Shown here in pieces: positions 8,145-15,817 of a stretch of DNA of 21,926 bases (position 1 is its first letter; each line of letters begins with the position of its first letter). Below the pieces are notes generated by a model. The model did not search any database. It saw only the letters and a program-made list of their open reading frames with translations, and was not told where the DNA came from. The translations under genes and the position numbers were made by a program. This DNA comes from an uncultured Treponema sp. (GTDB lineage Bacteria; Spirochaetota; Spirochaetia; Treponematales; Treponemataceae): the NCBI GenBank assembly GCA_937901865.1, contig CALDID010000107.1:1-21926 (forward strand), given 5' to 3'.

Positions 8145-8734
8145 TTTTCTTCATTCTCCTTTTCCCTATTATCACTTTCGCTTTTGGTTGTTATAACGCC
8201 GTCTATTGAAGCGGAAAACGAAAAACTCTTATCGATTCCGCTTGCCGAAAATTCTCTGCCTTCCATCTGTAAATCATCTCTTGTAAGAACGACGAGGCTA
8301 TCTTTACCAGAAATCAGCTGTTCTTCTTTGCCGTCATAAAAAAGCGAAGATGCTTCTATCTCAAAGCTCTCGCTAAAGCTCTTTAACGTTATGCCGTCAA
8401 GCAAAGTGTATTGCTTTGTATCCGAATCGGCTTTTAAGAGTGTACATTTTCCTTCTGTTTCTTTTTCTCCGTTATCGTTCCATGTGGAAAACTCTGCATT
8501 TTTAGCATAAGTGGCATTTGAGCCGCGATACTTTTCAATTCTTTCTGCACTCATATCGAGCGTTTGCTTTGCGTTTTCATAACGGACGAGCTTTGCACCA
8601 TAAAAAGAAAACTCTGGATATGAAGTATCGTTTTCGTCTTCATTTCCATAATTAAGAGAGCAGGAGAATAAAAAAAGGGAAGAACAAAGCAACAAGGGGA
8701 CTTTTCCCCCTGTTAGCGATTTTGAAAAAAGCAT
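8141..8734 (-). CDS. lptC: LptC-like lipoprotein, LPS export accessory
   Basis: A 197-residue protein. A hydrophobic N-terminus ends in the lipobox LFSC (Cys25), so it is predicted to be a lipoprotein rather than the single-TM LptC of E. coli. The body has the LptC/OstA beta pattern: FSFYGAKLVRYENAKQTLDMSAERIEKY, ATYAKNAEFSTWN, LLDGITLKSFSESFEIEASSLFYDGKEEQL, then DDLQMEGREFSASG, where a final extra-cytoplasmic strand would hand lipid to LptA. The identification leans on position (directly before lptA-lptB, ATGA overlap with lptA) as well as pattern. Start ATG is 8 nt after the pyrG stop with no good Shine-Dalgarno, so coupling to pyrG is likely. Confidence 0.75.
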   Translation of the reverse strand: MLFSKSLTGGKVPLLLCSSLFLFSCSLNYGNEDENDTSYPEFSFYGAKLVRYENAKQTLDMSAERIEKYRGSNATYAKNAEFSTWNDNGEKETEGKCTLLKADSDTKQYTLLDGITLKSFSESFEIEASSLFYDGKEEQLISGKDSLVVLTRDDLQMEGREFSASGIDKSFSFSASIDGVITTKSESDNREKENEEK

Positions 8735-8742
8735 ACAGTGCT

Positions 8743-10350
8743 TTACGCCTTATTCTTTAAGGCAGCTCCGATAAAGGCTGCAAAAAGAGGATGCGGCTTT
8801 GTTGGACGAGAAACGAACTCTGGGTGATATTGCACCCCGATTCCCCATGGGTGATTTTCCCATTCAAAAGCCTCTGTTTGTTTATCAGGAATGGCAAAAG
8901 CACTGGAAATAAGCGCATTGTCTGCCATATCTTTGCTGTATTTTCTGTCGAATGTGTATTTAGAGCGATGGCGTTCTGTAATATGCTCAACTCCGCCGTA
9001 AATCGCAGAAAGTTTTGTGCCTTTTTGTATCATAATAGGCTCTGCTCCCAGCTTCATCACTGTTGCACTTTGGAAACCAGTTTGCTCTTCTGGTAAAGAA
9101 ATAATTGCGTGCGATGAGTTTTGCATAAACTCCGTAGAATCTGCATCTTCCCAATGCAAGATGTTTCTTGCCGTTTCAATCGCCATAAGCTGCATACCAA
9201 GGTCAATTCCTAGATATGGGACATTGTTTTCTCTTGCGTATTGCACCGCTCTTAAAAGCCCTAAAAAGCCTCTCTGCCCATAGTTTCCAGGAACAATAAT
9301 CCCGTCTACTCCTTCAAAGTAGCTTTTTATATCTGCACTCCGCTCTAGAGTTTCTGCGTCGATTTTCTTTATAGAAAGCTCTGCATTGTGGCTTGTTACT
9401 GCGGCATGGAAAAGAGATTCTCTGACGCTCTTAAAGCAGTTGTCCAAATAATCTTTTTTTCCAACCATAGCAATACAAACTTTCTTTGATGGGTTGTTTA
9501 GCTTTGATAAAAACGAAGTCCACTGTGTGATATTTGTTTCTCTGTCAGAAAGACCAAGTTTTTCTAATATCCTTCTATCAATTCCCTGTTCATGAAACAA
9601 AACAGGAAGTTCATATATCGATTTCTCGATGTCTGTTGATGTGAAGACAGAGGAAATAGATACATTGCAAAACATAGCAAGTTTCTTTCTAAGCCCTTCG
9701 TCTAATGCGGTTTCGCAACGGCAGATTAAAATATCGGGGCGAATACCAGCTTCTTGTAAGAGCTTTACTGCGTTTTGAGTAGGCTTACTTTTTAGCTCTC
9801 CGCCAGTGATGACAGGAACAAGAGTAAGATATATAGAAAGAACATCAGTTTTGCCAAGTTCTCTGATAAGCTGTCGTGCAGCTTCAAGGTACGGAATGGC
9901 CTCTATATCGCCCACTGTGCCGCCAATCTCTACAATGACCACATCAGCTCCGCTTCTTGTTCCCTGCGTGATAATGCGTCTTTTGATTTCATCTGTGATA
10001 TGAGGTATAACTTGAACGGTGCGACCATTATAGCGACCAGCACGTTCATTTCTGATAACGCTGTCGTATACTTTGCCGATGGTGATGCAATCGTCGTCCT
10101 CAACTTTTACACTCGTAAATCGAGAAAAGTTTCCTAAATCCAAGTCTGTTTCAGCCCCGTCTTCAGTAACATAGACTTCCCCGTGCTGATACGGGCTGAT
10201 ATTTCCTGCGTCCACGTTTATATAAGGGTCGCATTTCATCATTGCAACTTTTAGCCCGCTACATTCAAGCAGACTGCCGATAGAAGCCGAAGCCACGCCT
10301 TTGCCCAGCGTGGAACACACGCCGCTTGCCACGAAAATATACTTGCTCAT
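8743..10350 (-). CDS. pyrG: CTP synthase with Cys-to-Asp change in the glutaminase site
   Basis: A 535-residue CTP synthase (UTP + ATP + nitrogen donor to CTP). The synthase half is complete: LGKG P-loop at about 15-18, DPYINVDAGNISPYQHGEVYV, GAETDLDLG, VEIGGTVGDIE, ELKSKPTQNAVK. The C-terminal amidotransferase is present, but the usual LGICLGMQ reads LGIDLGMQ, putting Asp383 at the nucleophile position (codon GAC, 9204-9202). The oxyanion-loop PGGFG reads PGNYG. His509 and Glu511 (YHPEF) are kept. Glutamine hydrolysis is therefore probably lost, leaving ammonia-dependent activity; this is inference. Two bases separate GAC from a Cys codon, so a single read error is unlikely. ATG 10350 matches the family N-terminus (MSKYIFV); ATG 10368 would add six residues. 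First gene of pyrG-lptC-lptA-lptB. Confidence 0.95.
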   Translation of the reverse strand: MSKYIFVASGVCSTLGKGVASASIGSLLECSGLKVAMMKCDPYINVDAGNISPYQHGEVYVTEDGAETDLDLGNFSRFTSVKVEDDDCITIGKVYDSVIRNERAGRYNGRTVQVIPHITDEIKRRIITQGTRSGADVVIVEIGGTVGDIEAIPYLEAARQLIRELGKTDVLSIYLTLVPVITGGELKSKPTQNAVKLLQEAGIRPDILICRCETALDEGLRKKLAMFCNVSISSVFTSTDIEKSIYELPVLFHEQGIDRRILEKLGLSDRETNITQWTSFLSKLNNPSKKVCIAMVGKKDYLDNCFKSVRESLFHAAVTSHNAELSIKKIDAETLERSADIKSYFEGVDGIIVPGNYGQRGFLGLLRAVQYARENNVPYLGIDLGMQLMAIETARNILHWEDADSTEFMQNSSHAIISLPEEQTGFQSATVMKLGAEPIMIQKGTKLSAIYGGVEHITERHRSKYTFDRKYSKDMADNALISSAFAIPDKQTEAFEWENHPWGIGVQYHPEFVSRPTKPHPLFAAFIGAALKNKA

Positions 10351-10421
10351 AGCTCTTAATTTTCCCATAAATTGCGCTGTTAGTCAATGTATTGCAAAGA
10401 AAGTTTAGTGTGTGAAGAAGA

Positions 10422-12659
10422 ATGACAAAATTGCCGAAAATCAAGGTGATAGGGAATAAAGGAAAAGTGTCTTCACTACTGAAAGTTATCGCAAGCTTAT
10501 TGATAACCGTTTTTTTGTTTTCAGTTTTTTATGCAACCTCATTGCCTAAAGTATCTTCTTTGCTTGAAACGAGATACTATCAAAAAGCGGTTACTGCTTC
10601 AATTTTGAATCAAGCCGAGGAAGAAGCAAAAGCTCTTTCTCTCTATATAAAAAAAGAAAAAGAGACTTTTGCAGAATATACTCTTAATTCTTTTGTAGAA
10701 TCGTATCTATCTGCTGTGCCTAGCGATATTGATACGCAGATGAGAAGCAAAGTTACGGGAGATTTGTTTAATGAAACATCTGCTCTTTTGGGGTTCCGCT
10801 TTATTGATGCAAATGGTCGCTATATCCATTATTCTACATTTAGTAAAGACACACTTTCTAAAACAGAAAAGGCTGTTGAATACATAAACTATGGTGATAT
10901 AAAAGGGGAATTGCCATTTTCACAAATTGTGCCATTTGATACAGGCATTGCGTCAAGAACTCAAGAAGAGCTTGCAGAGCGGGTAAAAGTTGTCTTTGAT
11001 AGTGAAACTGATAAAAACGGTCGAATTATTTTCTGTGTGCCGTTTTATGATAGTTTATCTGTTTTTCGAGGCTTTTTAGCTTTTTATGTAGCGGCTTCTG
11101 ATTTTCCTCGCTATCTTATTGCCGATAAAAAACTTGCATTCGATACGACTTTTTCTCTTGTTTCTGTGCAAGATGGAGAAAGGGAGATTAGTGGATTTTT
11201 GTTTGGATTGCCACCATTTTCTTCTGATGCAAATAAAGCTTTGCGCATTTTAATAGAAAAAGCGGTGAGCGAAAAATGGAAAAGCGGAAGCGATAATGTT
11301 TTGCAGTTAAACTCTGTTGGCGAAGATGATGAGAGCTGGACTCTTTTTTCAAAGGAGAGCGAAAATAAAGAAAAAATTGGTTGGGTATACAAAAGCGATA
11401 TATTTACTCTATCAACTTCTTTGCGGCTGTTCTTTTTAGTGTGTGCGTGTATTGTATTATATTTGATAATTTTCCTTATCATCTGCCTTGTCTTTCGCGA
11501 TAAAATGCAGCTTGTCAGAAAGAGAGTAAAAAAACTTCAGTTTCAGATTATCAAAGATTATTTGGAAAAGAAAGAAAAAGTTGATTGGTCTACAATTCAA
11601 GAAAGCATACAGCTCCAAAAGAACGAATTTTCTTTGCAGATAAAAGAAAGCATTGGAAAGGTAAGCAAAAAGAAATCTAAAGCGATTGATGAGCTTTTAG
11701 AGCATAGTTGGAATGATATATTAGCAGTGCTAGGCGCGCAGAATGCGTCTACAAAAAATGTGCCATTTACGCTAGAGCAGCTAAGAAAAATGCTTTCAGA
11801 AGTGCTTTCTTCTGTTAATGAACGCCCTGTAACTGTTACTATGTCGCCGAGTGTGGTAAAAGACTTGTCAGATACACCTCCTGCACCTGTTGTAAAAACT
11901 GTCGAAGAGCTTTCAGACGATGTTGAGGAAATAGAGGAAGCAGAAGAAATCGAAGATGTGGAGGCTCTTGAAGAGCTCTCTGATGATGTAGAAGAAATCG
12001 AAGAAATACCTGATGATGTCGAGGAAGCAGAAGCTGTTGAGGAAATAGAAGAAGCTGAGTCGGTAGAAGAAGTTGAAGAGCTTTCTGATGATTTAGCAGA
12101 AGTTGATGAAAGTGAAGCAGTTGATACTGTTGAAGAAATAGAAGAGGCTGAAGAGAAAAAAGAGCCTGAAGCGGTAGAGGCTAAGAGAGAAGACTCAGAA
12201 TGCGATAAAGAAGAAACTGAAGAGTATGTTGCGAGCGAGTTTGAGAGAGAATTTGATAGAGAAACAGAAAATGTCCGTACTGCTGAAAAGATAGCTGCCG
12301 AAAGTGAAGCAAAGACTGTTGTAGAAGATTTTAGCTATGAAAAACCAGATTTCTCTTTTCTTGATTCTAGTAGCGACGAGGAAGAATCTGTTGAAGATGA
12401 ACCTGTTTCTCTCGTAGAGCCGTTAGATGACGATGACGAAACGCAGTATACATTTACTTTGTTAAGAATGCTTCCTGAAATCACGCAAGAGCTATCTTTA
12501 GAATCGAGTGAAAAAATTTCAAGAGAAGGAGCTTCTATCGTAGAAAAAGACGGTGTATATGTAGTGTCTTCTGATTTAGATATTGATGAAAAAGAAAAGA
12601 ATGAAAGTTTTATGGAGCTTGTAAACTCTGTCAGAAGCAGTTCGGAGGAAATAAAATGA
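10422..12659 (+). CDS. Two-TM sensor-like protein with long acidic repetitive cytoplasmic tail
   Basis: A 745-residue protein of unknown function. TM1 spans about 19-41 and TM2 about 333-358, enclosing a roughly 290-residue outside domain that resembles a Cache/PAS-like sensor (GFRFIDANGRYIHYSTF at about 126-142, IIFCVPFYDSLSVFRGFLAFYV later). After TM2 come a basic helical segment (about 363-430) and a very acidic repetitive stretch (about 494-580) built from ELSDDVEEIEE and VEEIEEAE variants. No HAMP, kinase, cyclase or methyl-accepting domain follows, which is odd for a sensor. Start ATG 10422 has GAAGAAG just upstream. The stop overlaps the thioesterase start (ATGA, 12656-12659). Divergent from pyrG across a 71-nt gap. 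Confidence 0.75.
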   Translation: MTKLPKIKVIGNKGKVSSLLKVIASLLITVFLFSVFYATSLPKVSSLLETRYYQKAVTASILNQAEEEAKALSLYIKKEKETFAEYTLNSFVESYLSAVPSDIDTQMRSKVTGDLFNETSALLGFRFIDANGRYIHYSTFSKDTLSKTEKAVEYINYGDIKGELPFSQIVPFDTGIASRTQEELAERVKVVFDSETDKNGRIIFCVPFYDSLSVFRGFLAFYVAASDFPRYLIADKKLAFDTTFSLVSVQDGEREISGFLFGLPPFSSDANKALRILIEKAVSEKWKSGSDNVLQLNSVGEDDESWTLFSKESENKEKIGWVYKSDIFTLSTSLRLFFLVCACIVLYLIIFLIICLVFRDKMQLVRKRVKKLQFQIIKDYLEKKEKVDWSTIQESIQLQKNEFSLQIKESIGKVSKKKSKAIDELLEHSWNDILAVLGAQNASTKNVPFTLEQLRKMLSEVLSSVNERPVTVTMSPSVVKDLSDTPPAPVVKTVEELSDDVEEIEEAEEIEDVEALEELSDDVEEIEEIPDDVEEAEAVEEIEEAESVEEVEELSDDLAEVDESEAVDTVEEIEEAEEKKEPEAVEAKREDSECDKEETEEYVASEFEREFDRETENVRTAEKIAAESEAKTVVEDFSYEKPDFSFLDSSSDEEESVEDEPVSLVEPLDDDDETQYTFTLLRMLPEITQELSLESSEKISREGASIVEKDGVYVVSSDLDIDEKEKNESFMELVNSVRSSSEEIK

Positions 12660-13063
12660 GCTATTTTTCAGATTTAGTAGTACGTTCTTATGAATGTGAT
12701 TCTTATGGTCATGTGAATAATGCGGTCTATTTGAACTATCTTGAATACGGCAGAATGGAGTATTTACATCAAATTGGCTTTGATTACAAAGGTTTGGTTG
12801 AAGCTGGCTACTTTTTATATGTTACTCATATTGATATATACTATAAAGAATCTGCTGTTTTAGATGATAAGCTAACTATCGAAGTGTATCCTGTTAAGTT
12901 TGGTGCAGTGTCGGGTATGTTTCACCAAGTAATACGAAAAGAAGATTCGAGTATTTGTGCAGAAGCTGATGTAACGTGGGCTAGTGTAAATAGCAGCACA
13001 AAACGTCCCTCACGCATTCCGACTGAGTTTATTGTAGACGGTTTGAAACCTCAAGAAAAATAA
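12656..13063 (+). CDS. Acyl-CoA thioesterase, hotdog fold (4HBT/YbgC type)
   Basis: A 135-residue single-hotdog protein. The N-terminal signature YECDSYGHVNNAVYLNYLEYGR (12-33) is the 4HBT/YbgC thioesterase active-site region, with Asp15 in the catalytic position and the helix starting at Asn22. YVTHIDIYYKESAVLDDKLTIEVYP is the usual central strand region. It likely hydrolyses a short or medium acyl-CoA or acyl-ACP in the cytoplasm; the substrate cannot be read from sequence. GGAGG at 12644-12648 is 7 nt before ATG, and the start overlaps the upstream sensor-like gene by ATGA, so the two are translated together. The pairing with a membrane sensor-like protein has no obvious functional explanation. 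Confidence 0.88.
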   Translation: MSYFSDLVVRSYECDSYGHVNNAVYLNYLEYGRMEYLHQIGFDYKGLVEAGYFLYVTHIDIYYKESAVLDDKLTIEVYPVKFGAVSGMFHQVIRKEDSSICAEADVTWASVNSSTKRPSRIPTEFIVDGLKPQEK

Positions 13064-13099
13064 TATCATTCGTTTAAGCGCAAAACAGCATAAAAAAAT

Positions 13100-13129
13100 T
13101 TGATTTATTGCACTATTTATTAGTATATT
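13100..13129 (+). promoter_or_regulatory. Probable lon promoter giving a leaderless mRNA
   Basis: TTGATT (13100-13105) and TATATT (13124-13129) are 18 bp apart. The -10 ends 6 nt before the lon ATG, so the expected transcription start coincides with the start codon. No Shine-Dalgarno is present. No heat-shock CIRCE-like inverted repeat was seen here. Confidence 0.5.
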
Positions 13130-13135
13130 AAAAGT

Positions 13136-15640
13136 ATGAGCAATGAATCTATTGAAAATGAAACAGAAGAAAAAACACCTGTAGACGAAACGGGTGTAGA
13201 TAATACGAGCGACAGCACAGAGGACAATTTGCCACCTGCTGAAATTGTCTATCCGAATAAGCTGTTGATTATTCCTGTAATGGGGCGACCTGTCTTCCCA
13301 GGAATTTTCACTCCCCTTATGATAAGTGGCACAGAGGACGCAAAGGCTGTAGAAGAGGCGTGCAAGACCGATGCGTTTATCGGTATTGTATTGATGAAAA
13401 ACGAAACGCAGAACCCCTCTGTTGCAGACTTACACGATGTAGGTACTGCGGCGCGCATTGTCAAAAAGATAAAGTTGCCTGACGGGAGTCTTAATGTGTT
13501 TATCTCTACAATGCGCCGCTTCCGTATTCGTAAATCTTTAAGCGCAAAAAGTCCTATGGCCGTGGCTGTGGAATATCTTGACGATGAAAATGATGATTCC
13601 ATTGAAGTCAAGGCGATGACAAGGGCTTTAGTGAACGAGATGAAGGCGATTAGCGAGAATAATCCGCTCTTCTCTGAAGAAATGCGAATGAATATGCTGA
13701 ATATGGAGCACCCTGGTCGCCTTGCAGACTTTATCACGACGATATTGAGCATAGACAAAAACGAACAGCAACACGTTCTCGAACTCCTCGACGTACACAA
13801 GCGTATGGAACAGGTTATGGTATACGTCAAAAAAGAGCAGGAGCTTTTGCGTATACAAAAGAAGATTCAAAGTGACCTTAACGAAAAAGTCGAGAAGAAT
13901 CAAAGAGAGTATTTCTTGAGGGAAGAGCTAAAGAGCATTCAAGAAGAGCTTGGCATTACAAAGAACTCTAAAACGAATGATTATGAAAAGTTCAAAGAGA
14001 AAATCGATTCATTCAAGTTCACAGGAGAGATAAAAGAAACGGTTGAAAGTGAGCTTGAAAAGTTCAATCTGATGGAGCCTCATTCCCCTGAATACATCTC
14101 TAGCCGCAACTACCTTGAGCTTATTACTCAGCTACCGTGGCAAGACGAGCAAAAAGAAGAGTTTTCTCTGAGCGAAGCAAAAGACATACTTGAAAAAGAC
14201 CATTACGGGCTTGAAGATGTCAAAAAGAGAATTATTGAGTATTTAGCGGTCAGAAAGCTAAAGAAAGATAACAGGGGCTCTATTCTTATCCTTGTAGGTC
14301 CTCCTGGAGTTGGTAAAACAAGCATCGGTCGCTCTATTGCGAATGCAATGCACAAGCCGTTTTATCGCTTTAGTGTTGGCGGTATGCACGATGAAAGCGA
14401 GATAAAAGGACATCGAAGAACATACATCGGCTCTATGCCTGGTCGTATCATTTCAGGATTGAAAATCACGAAAAGCAAAAGCCCTGTGTTTATGATTGAC
14501 GAAATCGATAAAATGGGCTATGGCTCTGCACATGGTGACCCTGCGAGTGCATTGCTTGAGGTACTTGACCCTGAACAAAATGTAACGTTCCGTGATAATT
14601 ATCTTGATGTGCCGTTTGATGTAAGCAATGTATTCTTTATTCTCACTGCAAACACCACCGATTCTATCCCAGAGCCGCTTCTTGACCGTGCCGAGATGAT
14701 ACATCTTTCTGGCTATATCGACCAAGAAAAAATCGAGATTGCAAAGAAGTATCTTATTCCGAAAAACCTTGAAAAGAACGGGTTGAAAAAGAGCCAGGTT
14801 AAATACAGTGCTTCTGCGCTAAAGAAAATCGCAGAAGAGTATGCGCGCGAAGCTGGTATGAGAAACTTTGAAAAGTGTCTTGATAAGATACATCGCAAGC
14901 TCGTTCTTGAACAGTTGTCTATTGCAGAGGACGCAAATACTGAGCAGGAGGCTTCTGTAGCAAAGTCTATTGAAGATAAAACGTTTAGCGTAAACGATAG
15001 CGATTTGCAAAAGTATCTCGGAAAGCCTGTGTTTGACGAAAGCCAAATCAAAAAGGCTTCTCTTCCTGGCACAGCTATCGGATTGGCGTGGACGAGTATG
15101 GGCGGCGACACCCTTTTAATCGAAAGCATTGCTTTTGCAGGAAAAGGCGGCTTGCAGCTTACGGGGCAAATGGGCGACGTGATGAAAGAAAGCGCGAATA
15201 TAGCTTTGAACTGGGTGCGTCAGTTTGTCATTGAGCATAACATAAAGAGTGCTGATTGGTTTGATAACAACACGATTCATTTGCACATTCCAGAAGGAGC
15301 TACTCCAAAAGACGGTCCGAGCGCAGGTATCACTATGGCGACAACTCTTCTTTCTCTGTTGTCTGGGCGCATAATAAAGCCTCATCTTGCTATGACAGGG
15401 GAGTTAAGCCTTACAGGTATGGTGCTGCCAATTGGCGGATTGCGAGAAAAGACAGTTGCTGCAAAGCGTAACGGAATAAAGACGATAATTATTCCAAAAG
15501 CTAATCTGCGCGACTTGGAAGAAATCCCTGAACACGTTAAGCACGGAATAGAATTTATTCCTGTTTCAACTGCGTTTGAAGTGATGAAGCTTGTTTTCCA
15601 GCCGAAAAAAGCCGAAAAGCCAGCCGAAGATATTTTCTAG
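13136..15640 (+). CDS. lon: ATP-dependent Lon protease
   Basis: An 834-residue Lon (LonA type), the cytoplasmic AAA+ serine protease for damaged and regulatory proteins. Order: acidic N-terminal extension of about 35 residues, LON substrate-binding domain (about 40-230, LLIIPVMGRPVFPG), coiled-coil linker, AAA+ module with Walker A GPPGVGKT (388-395), Walker B FMIDEID (452-458) and arginine-finger region, then the protease domain with the catalytic Ser729 (PKDGPSAGIT) and Lys772 (GGLREK). All catalytic residues are present. The tail after about 820 is a short Lys/Pro/Ala stretch. Promoter at 13100-13129 and a strong terminator at 15728-15790 make it monocistronic. Confidence 0.97.
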   Translation: MSNESIENETEEKTPVDETGVDNTSDSTEDNLPPAEIVYPNKLLIIPVMGRPVFPGIFTPLMISGTEDAKAVEEACKTDAFIGIVLMKNETQNPSVADLHDVGTAARIVKKIKLPDGSLNVFISTMRRFRIRKSLSAKSPMAVAVEYLDDENDDSIEVKAMTRALVNEMKAISENNPLFSEEMRMNMLNMEHPGRLADFITTILSIDKNEQQHVLELLDVHKRMEQVMVYVKKEQELLRIQKKIQSDLNEKVEKNQREYFLREELKSIQEELGITKNSKTNDYEKFKEKIDSFKFTGEIKETVESELEKFNLMEPHSPEYISSRNYLELITQLPWQDEQKEEFSLSEAKDILEKDHYGLEDVKKRIIEYLAVRKLKKDNRGSILILVGPPGVGKTSIGRSIANAMHKPFYRFSVGGMHDESEIKGHRRTYIGSMPGRIISGLKITKSKSPVFMIDEIDKMGYGSAHGDPASALLEVLDPEQNVTFRDNYLDVPFDVSNVFFILTANTTDSIPEPLLDRAEMIHLSGYIDQEKIEIAKKYLIPKNLEKNGLKKSQVKYSASALKKIAEEYAREAGMRNFEKCLDKIHRKLVLEQLSIAEDANTEQEASVAKSIEDKTFSVNDSDLQKYLGKPVFDESQIKKASLPGTAIGLAWTSMGGDTLLIESIAFAGKGGLQLTGQMGDVMKESANIALNWVRQFVIEHNIKSADWFDNNTIHLHIPEGATPKDGPSAGITMATTLLSLLSGRIIKPHLAMTGELSLTGMVLPIGGLREKTVAAKRNGIKTIIIPKANLRDLEEIPEHVKHGIEFIPVSTAFEVMKLVFQPKKAEKPAEDIF

Positions 15641-15720
15641 CAGCCACAGGCTGTTTTGTAAGTGCCACAGATGGTTTTGTCAGCCTCAGGCTGTTTTGTA
15701 AGTGGCACGGGCTGTTTTCA
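15641..15720 (+). repeat. Tandem mini-hairpin repeat downstream of lon
   Basis: Four degenerate units of about 20 nt, GTTTTG/C landmarks at 15653, 15674, 15693 and 15714. Two units form CAGCC-NNN-GGCTG stems followed by TTTTG (15641-15658 and 15681-15698). GTGCCAC (15662-15668) and GTGGCAC (15702-15708) form an outer inverted repeat around the second stem. Related sequence occurs at 4401-4440. Confidence 0.65.
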
Positions 15721-15727
15721 AAATACG

Positions 15728-15790
15728 AAAGCACTTTTTGAGTAAAAACACTTCTCAAGTGAAAAAGCTCAAAGAGTGCTTTATTTTTCT
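15728..15790 (+). terminator. Strong terminator of lon
   Basis: A 15-bp stem with one G-T pair: 15728-15742 (AAAGCACTTTTTGAG) with 15768-15782 (CTCAAAGAGTGCTTT). The loop contains a second small hairpin, CACTT-CTC-AAGTG. ATTTTTCTT follows. Confidence 0.85.
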
Positions 15791-15817
15791 TATCTATCGT
15801 GATAGTATCATTGCATT

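Noticed and set aside
15641..15720. Tandem repeats as a CRISPR array
   Set aside because: Units of about 20 nt are directly adjacent with no unique spacers of constant length, and no cas genes are present.
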